A program made the translations under genes and the position numbers. The notes beneath the pieces were generated by a model, which did not search any database, was not told the origin of the DNA, and saw nothing but the letters and a program-made list of their open reading frames with translations. Positions 10,601 to 21,995 of a DNA stretch of 64,000 bases are shown here, one piece after another (position 1 is the first letter of the stretch; each line of letters begins with the position of its first letter). The DNA comes from Hirundichthys speculiger (taxonomy: Eukaryota > Chordata > Actinopteri > Beloniformes > Exocoetidae): positions 1 to 64,000 of the forward strand of contig JAGFBZ010000911.1 in the NCBI GenBank assembly GCA_018398805.1, written 5' to 3'.

Positions 10601-12499
10601 CAAAAGCAGCACTGAGGTCCAGCAGAACAAGGACAGAGACTAATCCATTGTCTGAGGCCATGAGGAGGTCGTTGGTGACTCTAATCAGCGCAGTTTCTGT
10701 GCTATGATGAGTTCTAAACCCTGACTGAAAGACATCAAATAGATCATTTTTATGCAGGTGTTCTCCTAACCGGCTAGCAACTATTTTTTCCAGAACTTTA
10801 GAGATAAATGGAAGGTTGGATATTGGTCTATAGTTTGCCAAGATGTCTGGATCAAGAGATGGTTTCTTGAGCAAAGGTTTAATGACTGCAACTTAAAAAA
10901 CCTGTGGTACATATCCTAATTGTAGAGATGGGTTAATCTGATCCAAAATTGAAATACCAATAGAGGACATAACATCTTTGAGCAGTTGAGTTGGGATGGG
11001 ATCCAACAGGCATGTAGATGGTTTAGCTTTACTGATAGTTGAAGTCAACTCAGAGAGGCCGACAGAAGAAAAACAGTCCAGAGTCAAATCAGAAACAGAA
11101 GAAATCAGCGAAGCTGCAGGGACGTCCACAGCCATCTACAGTTGGGCCTGGCCAATTTCATCTCTCTAATTTTGATTATTTTCCTGCTAAAAAAGCTCAT
11201 AAAGTCTTCACTACTAAGAGTAGCAGGAATGCATGGACCAACAGAGTTGTGACTCTTTGTCAGCCTGGCTACAGTGCTGAACAGAAAACGTGGGTTATGT
11301 TTGTTCTCTTCTATTAACGATGAATAATAAGATGTTCTAGCTCTGCGCAGGGCTCTTTTGAGGACTATTAAACTATCTTTCCAGGCACGATGGGAGTCCA
11401 CAGATTTACAGGAATACCACCTCCTTTCCATTGTACGTTCATACTGCTTCAGCATGTGAATATGTGAATTATACCATGGAGCTGAGCTCCTAAGATAAGA
11501 AACCCTCTTCCTCAGAGGAGCGACCGCATCCAAGGCTGAATGTAACATATCGGCAGTATTGTTAATGAGGTAATCAATATCTGCTGGAGTAAAATTCAGG
11601 TCGTTGCCCTCAGCTATTCTATCATATTCCACCATAGGGAGATGAGAGAGAATGACCTCCTTAAAATTATTCACAGGATCTTCAGAAAGACATCTGCTGT
11701 AATGACACGTTTTTCATTTTCTGTTTTAATGCCAAAAATGCTGAACTCAAATGTAACTAAAAAGTGGTCCCAAAATCCGGCCAATTGTCAATAACGGCCA
11801 CATCATTTGCTGGACACCACCACGACAACCAGCAACGGCGGCTAAACATATCATCACTGGTCAAATTAGGAAGGGGACCAGAGAAAACTACGGAGTCCGA
11901 CATGCTCCTTGCAACATTACACACCGACTCAATATTAACTTTAGTGACCTCCGACTGGCGTAGCCGGGTGTCATTAGTGCCGACATGTATGATAACTTTA
12001 CTGTACTTACAGTTACTCTTTGCCAGCAGCTTCAAATTTGCCTCAATGTCGGTTGAAGTTCAGAGCTGGTTGAAGTACTATTAATAAATATACTGGTCCC
12101 ATCAGACCTCAGACTGGTGTCTAACTCGGCCCCGTTAGAACACACCTGGATAGGTGCTGGTCCTTCATCTGTCTCCATTGCTCTCCTGCAGGAGTCTTCA
12201 CGGCGCCCGTGAAGGGACTCTACTACATTCGCTTTACCGGCTGCGTTGGAAGTTCGGGAAAACTGAATGCGGCGCTGCTGAAGAACGGAGAGAATATGTT
12301 CGCCATCTACAGCACGGTGGGAGCCTACAACAGCAACGGCAATGGCATGACGCTGGTCCTGGAGCCTGGAGACCAGCTGTCCATCACCATGTGGAAGGAA
12401 AATAGCATCTTTGACCAGGGTTACCTCAGCACCTTCAGCGGCTTCCTCGTCTTCCCCATGAAGGAGGAGCCTCAGATGGTGGAGAAGTCCGGTTTATAG
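7474..12499 (+). CDS. C1q-domain secreted protein gene, three exons, frameshift in exon 1
   Basis: Exon 1 is 7,474-7,646: ATG, signal peptide [19 protein letters not shown], then an acidic and coiled-coil-like segment ending KVQELQSVL. Exon 2 is 7,735-7,875 ([12 protein letters not shown] to [11 protein letters not shown]). Exon 3 is 12,192-12,499 ([17 protein letters not shown] to [12 protein letters not shown], stop TAG). All junctions are GT-AG and phase 1, as usual for fish C1q-like genes, and exons 2 and 3 together make one complete C1q/TNF-like beta-sandwich. The expected product is a secreted trimer-forming protein of about 206 residues. As written, exon 1 hits TGA at 7,636; one extra T there accounts for it, since without it the frame runs to the phase-1 donor. 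This is either an assembly error or a young pseudogene. A poly(A) signal lies at 12,713. The 4.3-kb second intron is almost wholly transposon. Confidence 0.75.
7735..7875 (+). CDS. C1q-like gene exon 2
   Basis: 141 nt, 47 codons, phase 1 at both ends. Acceptor ttcctgcag, donor ACAG|GTAGGA. It encodes the first strands of the C1q domain. Confidence 0.85.
8016..8673. mobile_element. Non-autonomous hAT element (658 bp)
   Basis: Terminal inverted repeats CAGTGCTTCTCA (left) and, reverse-complemented, CAGTCCTTCTCA (right). It is flanked by a perfect 8-bp target duplication, tattaaat, at 8,008-8,015 and 8,674-8,681; eight bases is the hAT hallmark. The interior has C-rich tracts near each end and no transposase. 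It is inserted in the L2 3' UTR. Confidence 0.9.
9126..9566 (-). mobile_element. Solo LTR of an LTR retrotransposon (441 bp)
   Basis: The element begins TGTCATG and ends CATGACA (TG...CA termini) and is flanked by the perfect 5-bp duplication gtgct at 9,121-9,125 and 9,567-9,571. On the minus strand an AATAAA lies near its 3' end (+ strand tttatt near 9,186), as in an R-U5 region. No internal gag or pol is present, so it is a recombined solo LTR, nested in the L2 LINE. Confidence 0.75.
12192..12499 (+). CDS. C1q-like gene exon 3 (terminal)
   Basis: Acceptor ctctcctgcag. It encodes the rest of the C1q domain, with the conserved aromatic-rich YYIRFTG strand and FSGFLVF terminus, stop at 12,497-12,499. 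Confidence 0.9.
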
Positions 12500-12712
12500 A
12501 TCTGAACCCAGAGCCAGACCTGGAGCACCCACCATGTCGATCACTAACTCCTGGGCAGTCACATAAGGTCTATAGATGACGTCCAGGTCAGGGAACTGTC
12601 TACATAGAAGAATAATGATCAGTTTAGTTTTTGGATAATGAACAGGAAGCTGTGAGTTTAAATTGAAAAAAAAGTTTTGTTCAAGTCTGATGTTTCTTGT
12701 CTGAGTTCCACA

Positions 12713-12718
12713 AATAAA
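12713..12718 (+). terminator. Poly(A) signal of the C1q-like gene
   Basis: AATAAA, 214 bases after the stop codon and followed by a T/G-rich stretch. The rest of 12,500-12,890 looks like 3' UTR and unique flank. Confidence 0.6.
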
Positions 12719-12894
12719 AGAGTCACAGGAAACCTGCTGTTGTTATTGTGTTAACTTTAAACTACCTCACTCAGGAAAGAGATGGGAGGAAAGATAAGAA
12801 ACAAAATAAGATTCAAAAAGTCTCATTTGATGTCATGTTCTGAAGGATCAGTCAAGTTTCAGCAGTACAGTGATCCCTTATTTTTCGTGGTTAA

Positions 12895-14260
12895 CCCTAA
12901 CCCTAACCAACAGATACCCACCCCCAGAGACTTCTACCACTAAAGATACCCAACCCCAGAGACATCTACCACCACAGATAACCAAACCCAGAGACATCTA
13001 CCACTAAAGGTACCCAACCCCAGAGACATCTACCATCAGATACCCAACCCCAAAGACATCTACCACCACAGATAACCAGACCCAGAGACTTCTACCACCA
13101 GATACTCAACCCCAGAGACTTCTATCATTAAAGATACCCAACCCCAGAGACATCTACCACCAGATACCCAACCCCAAAGACATCTACCAACACAGATAAC
13201 CAACCCCAGAGACATCTACCACCAGATACCCAACCCCAGAGATTTCTACCACCAGATACCCAACCCCAGAGACATCTACCACCACAGATAACCAAACCCA
13301 GAGACTTCTACCACCAGATACCCAACCCCAGAGACATCTACCACTAAAGGTACCCAACCCCAGAGATCTACCACTAAAGGTACCTTCTACCACTAAAACC
13401 CCCGAGACATCTACCACCAGATACCCAACCCCAGAGACATCTACCACTAAAGGTACCCAGCCCCAGAGACATCTACCACTAAAGATACCCAACCCCAGAG
13501 ACATCTACCACACAGATACCCAACCCCAGAGACATCTACCACCACAGACAACCAACCCCAGAGACTTCTACCACTAAAGATACCCAACCCCAGAGACATC
13601 TACCACCAGATACCCAACCCCAGAGACTTCTACCACTAAAGATACCCAACCCCAGAGACATCTACCACCAGATACCCAACCCCAGAGACTTCTACTACCA
13701 CCACAGATACCCAACCCCAGAGACTCTACCACCACACAACCACCCCAGAGACTTCTACCACCAGATACCCAACCCCAGAGACTTCTACCCCACAGATACC
13801 AACCCCAGAGACATCTACCACCACAGACAACCAACCCCAGAGAGACTTCTACCACCAGATACCCAACCCCAGAGACATCTACCACCAGATACCCAACCCC
13901 AGAGACTTCTACCACCACAAATACCCAACCCCAGACTACCACCACCCACCCCCCAGAGATACCCACAGATACCCAACCCCAGAGACATTTCTACCACCAA
14001 GATACCCAACCCCAGAGACATCTACCACCAGATACCCAACCCCAGAGACTTCTACCACCACAGATAACCAAACCCAGAGACATCTACCACCACAGACAAC
14101 CAACCCCAGAGACATCTACCACCACAAATACCCAACCCCAGAGACATCTACCACCACAGGTACCCAACCCCAGAGACATCTACCACCACAAATACCCAAC
14201 CCCAGAGACATCTACCACCACAGATCCCCAACCCCAGAGACATCTATACCCACCAAACAC
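12895..14260. repeat. 30-32-bp minisatellite
   Basis: Units contain gatacccaaccccagagaca followed by tctaccacca, with variants ccacaga and ccactaaag. About 43 units, quite heterogeneous. It is preceded by ccctaaccctaacc at 12,894-12,907. Minus-strand open frames rich in Gly, Val and Trp inside it are by-products of the repeat. Confidence 0.9.
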
Positions 14261-15360
14261 CAGACGTCCATGGACGTCTTTTAAAAGGCTAAATAAGGTT
14301 GGCCTGTAGTGGCCATTATTTGGCCCAGAAGAAGACGCTGAAAACTCATTTCTTTTTAACCGGCCTGTTGTTGCCATTATTTAGCCCAATAAGAGACATT
14401 GAAAAGCTGTCATTTTTAAGATGTTACAGTTGAAGCCAGTTTACATTAAGTTTAACTGTAAAAATGCACTTTTCATTTTCTGTCTCACTGTCTGAAGTCA
14501 AATCAGACTAAACCTGATTCAGGTCAGTCAGGATTACCTTAATTATTTCATTGTATTACCCTACCCTAACCCTGAGTCAGAGGTTTAACCAGGCTGGGTC
14601 AGAAAGTCCTGGATGCAGAGCCGGGTCCACATCTGAACTTAATCCCCTTGTTCAGATCTGTGCTCATCTTTTTAATAATCCTCAGAAAACAAGAGTGAAT
14701 CCTGTAAACAGGTGAAGTAAAAGGACTGGAACAGCAATAAAGACAGAAGTCCTCCCAGGATTCTCATTTATGTAAATTTAATATCATCATATAACAGCAG
14801 ACAGCCTCATTTAACCCCCACCTGGACAAACATTGTCCCACAGATCCTTCCAGAAGATAAAAACATGTAACAAAGTTATTATATTTGTGTCAAACTTTCA
14901 TAAAAATGAAAGTGAATTGTAGTAAAATATAAATACAAACTCAGACCAACAGGTTGTACTAAGTTCATTTTGTCTTCACATATCAATTAGTTAAATTGTT
15001 CTTTTATCACAGACAAAAATGTTTTAGGTTGTTTATTCAGACCAACAGGGTCCTAAATTCCCTCCTCCACTTCCTGGGGCTTGAAGAGCTGCAGCCAGGT
15101 CTTCACACCTCCAGAAAAACATTCAGGTATTTGTTAACATAATGTCAAGAGGGAAAGACATCAGCTACGGTCTCAGAGAAACAACTGTTGCTGCACAATT
15201 ACAACCTCAGACAAACAGGATGGACATTTTTTCATTTTTTCATCAAAATCACTACACTTTCACCTGATTAACAGAATGTAATTAACTGAACACGTATATC
15301 AGTACAGTACGAATGGGTGCAAATACTAAATTATACAACTTTATATCTAATATGTGGATT
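14261..15360. other. No gene seen
   Basis: It begins with two diverged copies of a roughly 70-bp unit (near 14,282-14,405, sharing ggcctgt, gccattattt and gccca) and is otherwise AT-rich unique sequence. Confidence 0.3.
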
Positions 15361-15361
15361 T

Positions 15362-16020
15362 AGGGGTCAGTAGAGGAACTGCAGCCTCTAGTGGTCGGTA
15401 GAGGAACCGCAGCCTCTAGTGGTCGGTAGAGGAACCGCAGCCTCTAGTGGTCGGTAGAGGAACCGCAGCCTCTAGTGGTCGGTAGAGAACCGCAGCCTCT
15501 AGTGGTCGGTAGAGGAACCGCAGCCATAGTGGTTAGTAAAGGAACTGCAGCCTCTAGTGGTCGGTAGAGGAACCGCAGCCTCTAGTGGTCGGTAGAGGAT
15601 CCGCAGCCTCTAGTAGTCGGTAGAGGATCCGCAGCCTCTTGTGGTCGGTAGAGGAACCGCAGCCTCTAGTGGTCAGTAGAGGAACCGCAGCCATAGTGGT
15701 CAGTAGAGGAACTGCAGCCTCTAGTGGTCGGTAGAGGAACCGCAGCCTCTAGTGGTCGGTAGAGGATCCGCAGCCTCTAGTGGTCGGTAGAGGATCCGCA
15801 GCCTCTTGTGGTCGGTAGAGGAACCGCAGCCTCTAGTGGTCGGTAGAGGAACCGCAGCCTCTAGTGGTCGATAGAGGAACCGCAGCCATAGTGGTCAGTA
15901 GAGGAACCGCAGCCTCTAGTGGTCGGTAGAGGAACCGCACCCTCTAGTGGTCGGTAGAGGATCCGCAGCCTCTAGTGGTCGGTAGAGGAACCGGCGCCTC
16001 TAGTGGTCGGTAGAGGAACC
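15362..16020. repeat. 28-bp minisatellite array, forward orientation
   Basis: About 24 units, mostly GAGGAACCGCAGCCTCTAG plus TGGTCGGTA. A shortened variant (agccatagtggt) recurs about every fifth to seventh unit, suggesting block duplication. Confidence 0.95.
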
Positions 16021-16932
16021 AGGAACCAGGAACCAACCTGAAGCAGACATCTGCTGATTTCTGGGTTTAGAAAACAGAAAACTGTTCAACAGCATCAAAC
16101 AGGTGAAGCTTCAGGATCTTCAGCATTTTCTGTGTAGCTGAAAGCTCCAGGTGTTCTGCTCCCTCATCTATGGTTGAGGATCAGGACTAACCCAGCATCA
16201 GTCAGATACGACACATTCAGATGATCCAGATGTCTGGACTCCTGCAGCCACCAGGGGCTCCACGCTACAAGGTCAGCTGAGGATCTGGAGTTGGACTTGA
16301 GATGATGAACCTTCTGATTCAAAGAGTTTTCTTGTAAATTAGAGTTCACAAAGAAAAACATTCACATGTCTTCTTACTGCTTTTTGGAGGACCATTTCAG
16401 ACTCTTCAGAGTCAAAACCCACCAGCATGGACCTCCAACCTCCAGCAGCAGACTGATGGACCTTCTACCTCCAGCAGCAGAGGCTCCAGGACCACTCTGT
16501 AGATACCTGTGATGACATCACAGAGGGCTGGTTTAGTCCCTCGGGTGTTAGACATGACAACAAGCAGATGAACCAGACCTGCTGAGTTGGAGCTAAGCAC
16601 CATGGTTCCTACAGAAGAAGAGGGAAAGAGGCTGGTTCAGCAGAAGAAGAGCAGCAACACATCAGGACCAGGTTCCACGTCTTCCTCCTGACTGAACTGG
16701 TGCAGAATTCCTGGTTGTGTGGGGAGGTAATTTGATTGGTCGTTGTGTTAATGAGCTGGACCCAGAAGAACCTGAAGCTCCCTCCACTTGTCCCACTGGT
16801 TCAGTTAGTTTCACAGCTGGAGGGTAAACTGATGAAAATATGAAACTAAACAACATCAAACAGCTCATTAATGACTGTAATTAAAGCTAAACATGAACGT
16901 GAAACTGAACTTTCTGTCTGGAATCCTGCCTT
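16021..16932. other. Probable 3' flank or UTR of the INAFM gene; no other gene seen
   Basis: Unique-looking sequence downstream (minus sense) of the INAFM stop codon. Short open frames here show no recognisable domain. Confidence 0.3.
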
Positions 16933-17706
<774 letters not shown>

Positions 17707-17847
17707 TCAGCCCGGCGGAGACCCGTCAACCTCCCCGTCCCTCCCCCGTCCCGGTCTGGACCCGCAGCTGCAGTCCCGCAGGTTTATACTCAGAACAGGA
17801 CCGTCCACGGGGATTTACGGGACAGGGGCCCCGAGCCTCCTATCATC

Positions 17848-18082
17848 ATATAATAGAAGAGAAGAGAATAGAATAGAATAGAATAGAATAGAATAGAATA
17901 TAATAGAACAGAATAAAAGAAATAGAATAGAATAAAGAAAAATAATAGAATAGAATAGAATAAAAGAAAAAGAATAAAATAGAATAGAATAGAAAAGAAA
18001 GAATAGAATAGAATAGAATAGAATAAAGAAAAAGAAATAGAATAGAATAGAATAAAGAATAAATAGAATAGAATAGAACCTT
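17848..18082. repeat. GAATA pentanucleotide microsatellite
   Basis: agaatagaatagaat repeats with interspersed aaagaaa variants, directly upstream of the INAFM promoter island. Confidence 0.95.
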
Positions 18083-18109
18083 TAACCTTTTAACCTTCCT
18101 GGTCCAACC

Positions 18110-19095
18110 TTTCTGATTCAACCTTCATGGTCCAACCCTCCTGGTCCAACCTTACTGGTCCAACCTTACTGGTCCAACCCTCCTGGTCCAAAGTGGTCAT
18201 CCCTGGTCATCCCTGGTCCATCTCTGGTCATCTCTGGTCATCTCTGGTGCATCTCTGGTCCATCTCTGGTCATCTCTGGTCCATCTCTGGTCATCTCTGG
18301 TCATCTGGTTCATCTCTGGTCATCTCTTGTTCATCTCTGGTCCATCTCTGGTCATCTGGTCCATCTCTGGTCATCTCTGGTCATCTCTGGTCCATCTCTG
18401 GTCCATCTCTGGTCATCTCTGGTCATCTCTGGTCATCATCTCTGGTCATCTCTGGTCATCTCTTGGTCATCTCTGGTCCATCTCTGGTCATCTCTGGTCA
18501 TCTCTGGTCTCTGGTCATCATCTTGGTCATCTCTGGTCATCTCTGGTCATCTCTGGTCCATCTCTGGTCATCTCTGGTCATCTCTGGTCCATCTCTGGTC
18601 ATCTCTGGTTCATCTCTGGTCATCTCTGGTCATCTCTGGTCCATCTCTGGTCATCTCTGGTCATCTGGTTCATCTCTTGTTCATCTCTGGTCCATCTCTG
18701 GTCATCTCTTCATCTCTGGTCATCTGGTCCATCTCTGGTCATCTCTTGTTCATCTCTAGTCATCTCTGGTCATCTCTGGTCATCTCTGGTCATCTGGTCC
18801 ATCTCTGGTCATCTCTGGTCATCTGGTCCATCTCTGGTCATCTCTGGTCCATCTCTGGTCATCTGGTCATCTCTGGTCATCTCTGGTCATCTCTGGTCAT
18901 CTCTGGTCATCTCTGGTCATCTCATCTCTGGTCATCTCTGGTCCATCTCTGGTCATCTGGTCATCTCTGGTCATCTCTGGTCATCTCTGGTCATCTGGTT
19001 CATCTCTGGTCATCTCTTGTTCATCTCTGGTCCATCTCTGGTCATCTCTGGTCATCTCTGGTCATCTGGTCCATCTCTGGTCATCTCTGGTCTTA
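18110..19095. repeat. 10/11-bp minisatellite (TGGTCATCTC / TGGTCCATCTC)
   Basis: It starts with ggtccaacc-type units (18,110-18,190) and passes into about 85 units of tggtcatctc and tggtccatctc. Open frames of 139-264 codons (Ser, Leu, Trp, His only) arise because the unit lacks stop codons. I do not regard them as genes. Confidence 0.95.
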
Positions 19096-19174
19096 GAACA
19101 GAAAAGGGACGCATCAGATGATGTCAGATGACGTTAGATGGGTTCAAGAGGTTATCAGATGACGTCAGATGACA

Positions 19175-19490
19175 TCAGGAGGTTGTAGTTTGAAGCAATA
19201 TGGACCAAAGGTTTGGGTCTCCCCATATCTCCAGACTGGAGAACAACTCTGACTCCACTCTAATGAGCTCTGTGGTTGTTTCATGAACCTTTTTCCAAAA
19301 TATCTGAATCTTTGGACATGACCACAGAGCATGTGTTAGACTGTTCAACTCTCCTGTATGTCTCCAGGTATCTGGTGTCTCCGTCATCTCCAGACTGAAC
19401 AGCCAAGATGTTTATGACTCCTGTCATTGGGGACCACCTCCAGCCCATGTTGCAAGACATCAGCGAGGGACATGAGAATGTGGTTAAACC
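19175..19490 (-). mobile_element. Fragment of an L1/Tx1-type LINE ORF2 C-terminus
   Basis: The minus strand reads LNSLTHALWSCPKIQIFWKK, which matches the conserved HxxWxCP...FW block near the end of L1-superfamily reverse transcriptase proteins. Neighbouring sequence to about 19,490 is probably the same element. It is short and isolated. Confidence 0.55.
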
Positions 19491-19574
19491 TCAGTTTACC
19501 TCAATCCTCAAGGAAACATTTTAGAAATGAAATGAAAACCAACCTTTAAGTGAGATAATTTGTCTCAAATTAAT

Positions 19575-19900
19575 ATATCATCAGGGCCCCCTGGTGGTGC
19601 AGTGGTTAGGACAGGTGGGCCATGCCCGGCTGGTCGCTGGTTCGACCCCTGGCTCAGCTGTTTAAAACACTGCATTCTTTTAAAGAGCTGTAATCGTGTG
19701 TTTTCTCCCAGACGGCAGTCAGCAGTACCAGACTGTAAATCTACAGGAGACTGTTGGCAACTGTGTCATTACTGGTCCACTGGAGGACACAGTTACATCA
19801 GAACAGAGCTGTTCTAGAATATTCATGTCTAAGTCTGCATTCAGACCTTTACTGTTACATTTTTACCACAGTCAGAAGAAGAAAAACATCTGAAACCCTC
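19575..19900 (+). mobile_element. tRNA-derived SINE-like element
   Basis: tggtgcagtggttaggac (A-box-like) is followed about 30 bases later by ggttcgacccc (B-box-like), the internal Pol III promoter layout of a tRNA-derived SINE. The extent to 19,900 is uncertain. It does not fold as a credible tRNA because the acceptor stem does not pair. Confidence 0.45.
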
Positions 19901-20617
19901 TGGAGGCAGTAAGGAGACACTGACCAACGACCACATGACTGACTAACTGACTGACTGATTGATTGATCAGTTTACCTTTCATCTTCATCTCTGCTCATGA
20001 TAACAGCTCAAATGTCTCAGTGTTGTCATTCATCTGAGGTTGTATCTGTCTCAGATCCAGGATGATCAGATGATTTTAATGATGTGTTTACACTGCATTA
20101 TATTACAAGGACATTAATTGACATGGACACATTGAACCAGCAGCAGTTCAGCAGGATTTTATTGACACCAAGACAACATCTGGGGAGGAAGCTTCCAGTG
20201 ATTGATGGATCACATCACACAGAGACAGCTGACACATCAGCCTGGACTCGTCTCTTCCAGGACCTCCACTCATCCAGTCTGACCTTCAGATGGACGTCAG
20301 TTTGTCTTGACTGAACACCTGACATGTGACGATAGTGGTGAAATACTCATTAGCTTCCTCTCCACACCTCCAGAGACACCTGTCAATCAAAACAGATTCA
20401 CAGGCTTTAATGAAGAGCAACAGAATTAAAAAAAAAAACCTTCTCAGAGATCAATTTAAAATCCAGATCTGCTGCTGGTAAACTGAGGATTAAATATCTG
20501 AAACTCTGATCACTTCATCTCCATGGGAATTAAAATTCATCAGCATTAGACATTTTAAAAAAAATTAAGATTAAGATAAAGACTGAAGTTACATTCAGAT
20601 CACCCTTCAGACCATTT
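19901..20617. other. No gene seen
   Basis: AT-rich unique sequence. Open frames are short and featureless. Confidence 0.3.
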
Positions 20618-21490
20618 ACCCCTGCAGTTCCTCTACTGACCACTAGAGGCTGCAGTTCCTCTAATGACCACTAGAGTCTGCAGTTCCTCTAATGACCACT
20701 AGAGGCTGCAGTTCCTCTATCGACCTCTAGAGGCTGCAGTTCCTCTAATGACCACTAGAGTCTCCAGGTTCCTCTAATGACCACTAGAGGCTGCAGTTCC
20801 TCTGCTGACCACTAGAGTCTGCAGTTCCTCTAATGACCACTAGAGGCTGCAGTTCCTCTACCGACCACAAGAGGCTGCAGTTCTTCTACCAACCGCTAGA
20901 GTCTCCAGGTTCCTCTAATGACCACTAGAGGCTGCAGTTCCTCTACCGACCTCTAGAGGCTGCAGTTCCTCTGCTGACCACTAGAGTCTGCAGTTCCTCT
21001 AATGACCACTAGAGGCTGCAGTTGCTCTACCGACCACTAGAGGCTGCAGTTCCTCTGCTGACCACTAGAGTCTGCAGTTGCTCTAATGACCACTAGAGGG
21101 TGCAGTTCCTCTAATGACTACTAGAGGCTGCAGTTCCTCTACTGACCACTAGAGGCTGCAGTTCTTCTACTGACCACTAGAGGCTGCAGTTCCTCTAATG
21201 ACTACTAGAGGCTGCAGTTCCTCTACCGACCTCTAGAGGCTGCAGTTCCTCTACCGACCACTAGAGGCTGCAGTTCCTCTACTGACCACTAGAGGCTGCA
21301 GTTCTTCTACTGACCACTAGAGGCTGCAGTTCCTCTAATGACTACTAGAGGCTGCAGTTCCTCTAATGACCACTAGAGGCTGCAGTTCCTCTACTGACCA
21401 CTAGAGGCTGAAGTTTTTCTACCGACCACTAGATGCTGCAGTTCCTCTATCGACCACTAGAGGCTGCAGTTCCTCTACTGACCACTGGAG
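20618..21490. repeat. 28-bp minisatellite array, reverse orientation
   Basis: About 31 units of CTAGAGGCTGCAGTTCCTCT plus the RYYGACCA spacer. It lies 0.5 kb downstream of the myosin stop codon. An isolated partial unit (gtagaggaactgcagt) occurs at about 21,686-21,701. Confidence 0.95.
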
Positions 21491-21766
21491 ACTGACTCCA
21501 ACAGTCTCCATTGACCTTTATATTAAAATGGTCTAACTGTACAGCAGAAGTAAACATATTAACAGCCTCATCCATAAATAGTTTTGGTCTTCATAGATCT
21601 CTAGTGGTCAGTGGAGGTGAGTCAGAGAAACCAGCATTGTGTTGTTAAAGCATAGAAAGGTCACCATATAAGCCTGTTGTTTTTGTAGAGGAACTGCAGT
21701 GAATTTAACTGGTGTTAAGTTTAACTGGTGTGAGTTTGACCTGATAAATGTTGAGCATCAGTAACT

Positions 21767-21772
21767 TTTATT
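21767..21772 (-). terminator. Candidate poly(A) signal of the myosin gene
   Basis: Minus-strand AATAAA about 225 bases after the stop. The interval 21,491-21,995 is otherwise unique 3' flank. No long poly-T tract, which a young retrocopy would show here, is present on the + strand. Confidence 0.5.
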
Positions 21773-21995
21773 AAAGTTATAGAAATATATATTTATCTGT
21801 TGGGTTTGACAATGACGAAGCAGTTGTAGGTGGGAACCTGCTGAAGGATAATCAATGCTACCAAATGAACCAATCATGTTGCAGTCTGCTTCTGTGCAGG
21901 GTAACCATGGTGATGATTCAACGCAGTAGCATTAATCAGCTTCAAGGGTTTGTTCCTCATTAACCCACCTGTGATGTTGATTGTCAGGTATCTCT

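Larger units (their letters stand above)
7893..12150 (-). mobile_element. L2-type LINE in the C1q intron, internally deleted and broken
   Basis: On the minus strand, in 5' to 3' order: an SGNH-hydrolase/esterase-like piece ([15 protein letters not shown], 11,757-12,035), the last residues of an endonuclease ([11 protein letters not shown], near 11,740), the inter-domain region ([20 protein letters not shown], 11,105-11,674), and reverse transcriptase ([33 protein letters not shown], then a damaged YGVPQGSVL). The end is at 9,955-10,254 ([22 protein letters not shown]). Most of the endonuclease is deleted. The 3' UTR runs to about 7,893, where the + strand has ttcaattcaattttatttg, a common tail of fish LINEs. 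The element carries two nested insertions, at 8,016 and 9,126. The 5' boundary near 12,150 is approximate. Confidence 0.75.

Noticed and set aside
15362..16020. Regular repeats that might suggest a CRISPR-like array
   Set aside because: Units abut with no unique spacers, and this is vertebrate DNA. They are minisatellites.
18127..19121. Open frames of 139-264 codons rich in Ser, Leu, Trp and His
   Set aside because: They come from a stop-free 10/11-bp repeat and have no domain.
19590..19660. Possible tRNA gene from A-box and B-box motifs
   Set aside because: No acceptor or anticodon stem pairs properly, and the context is SINE-like.
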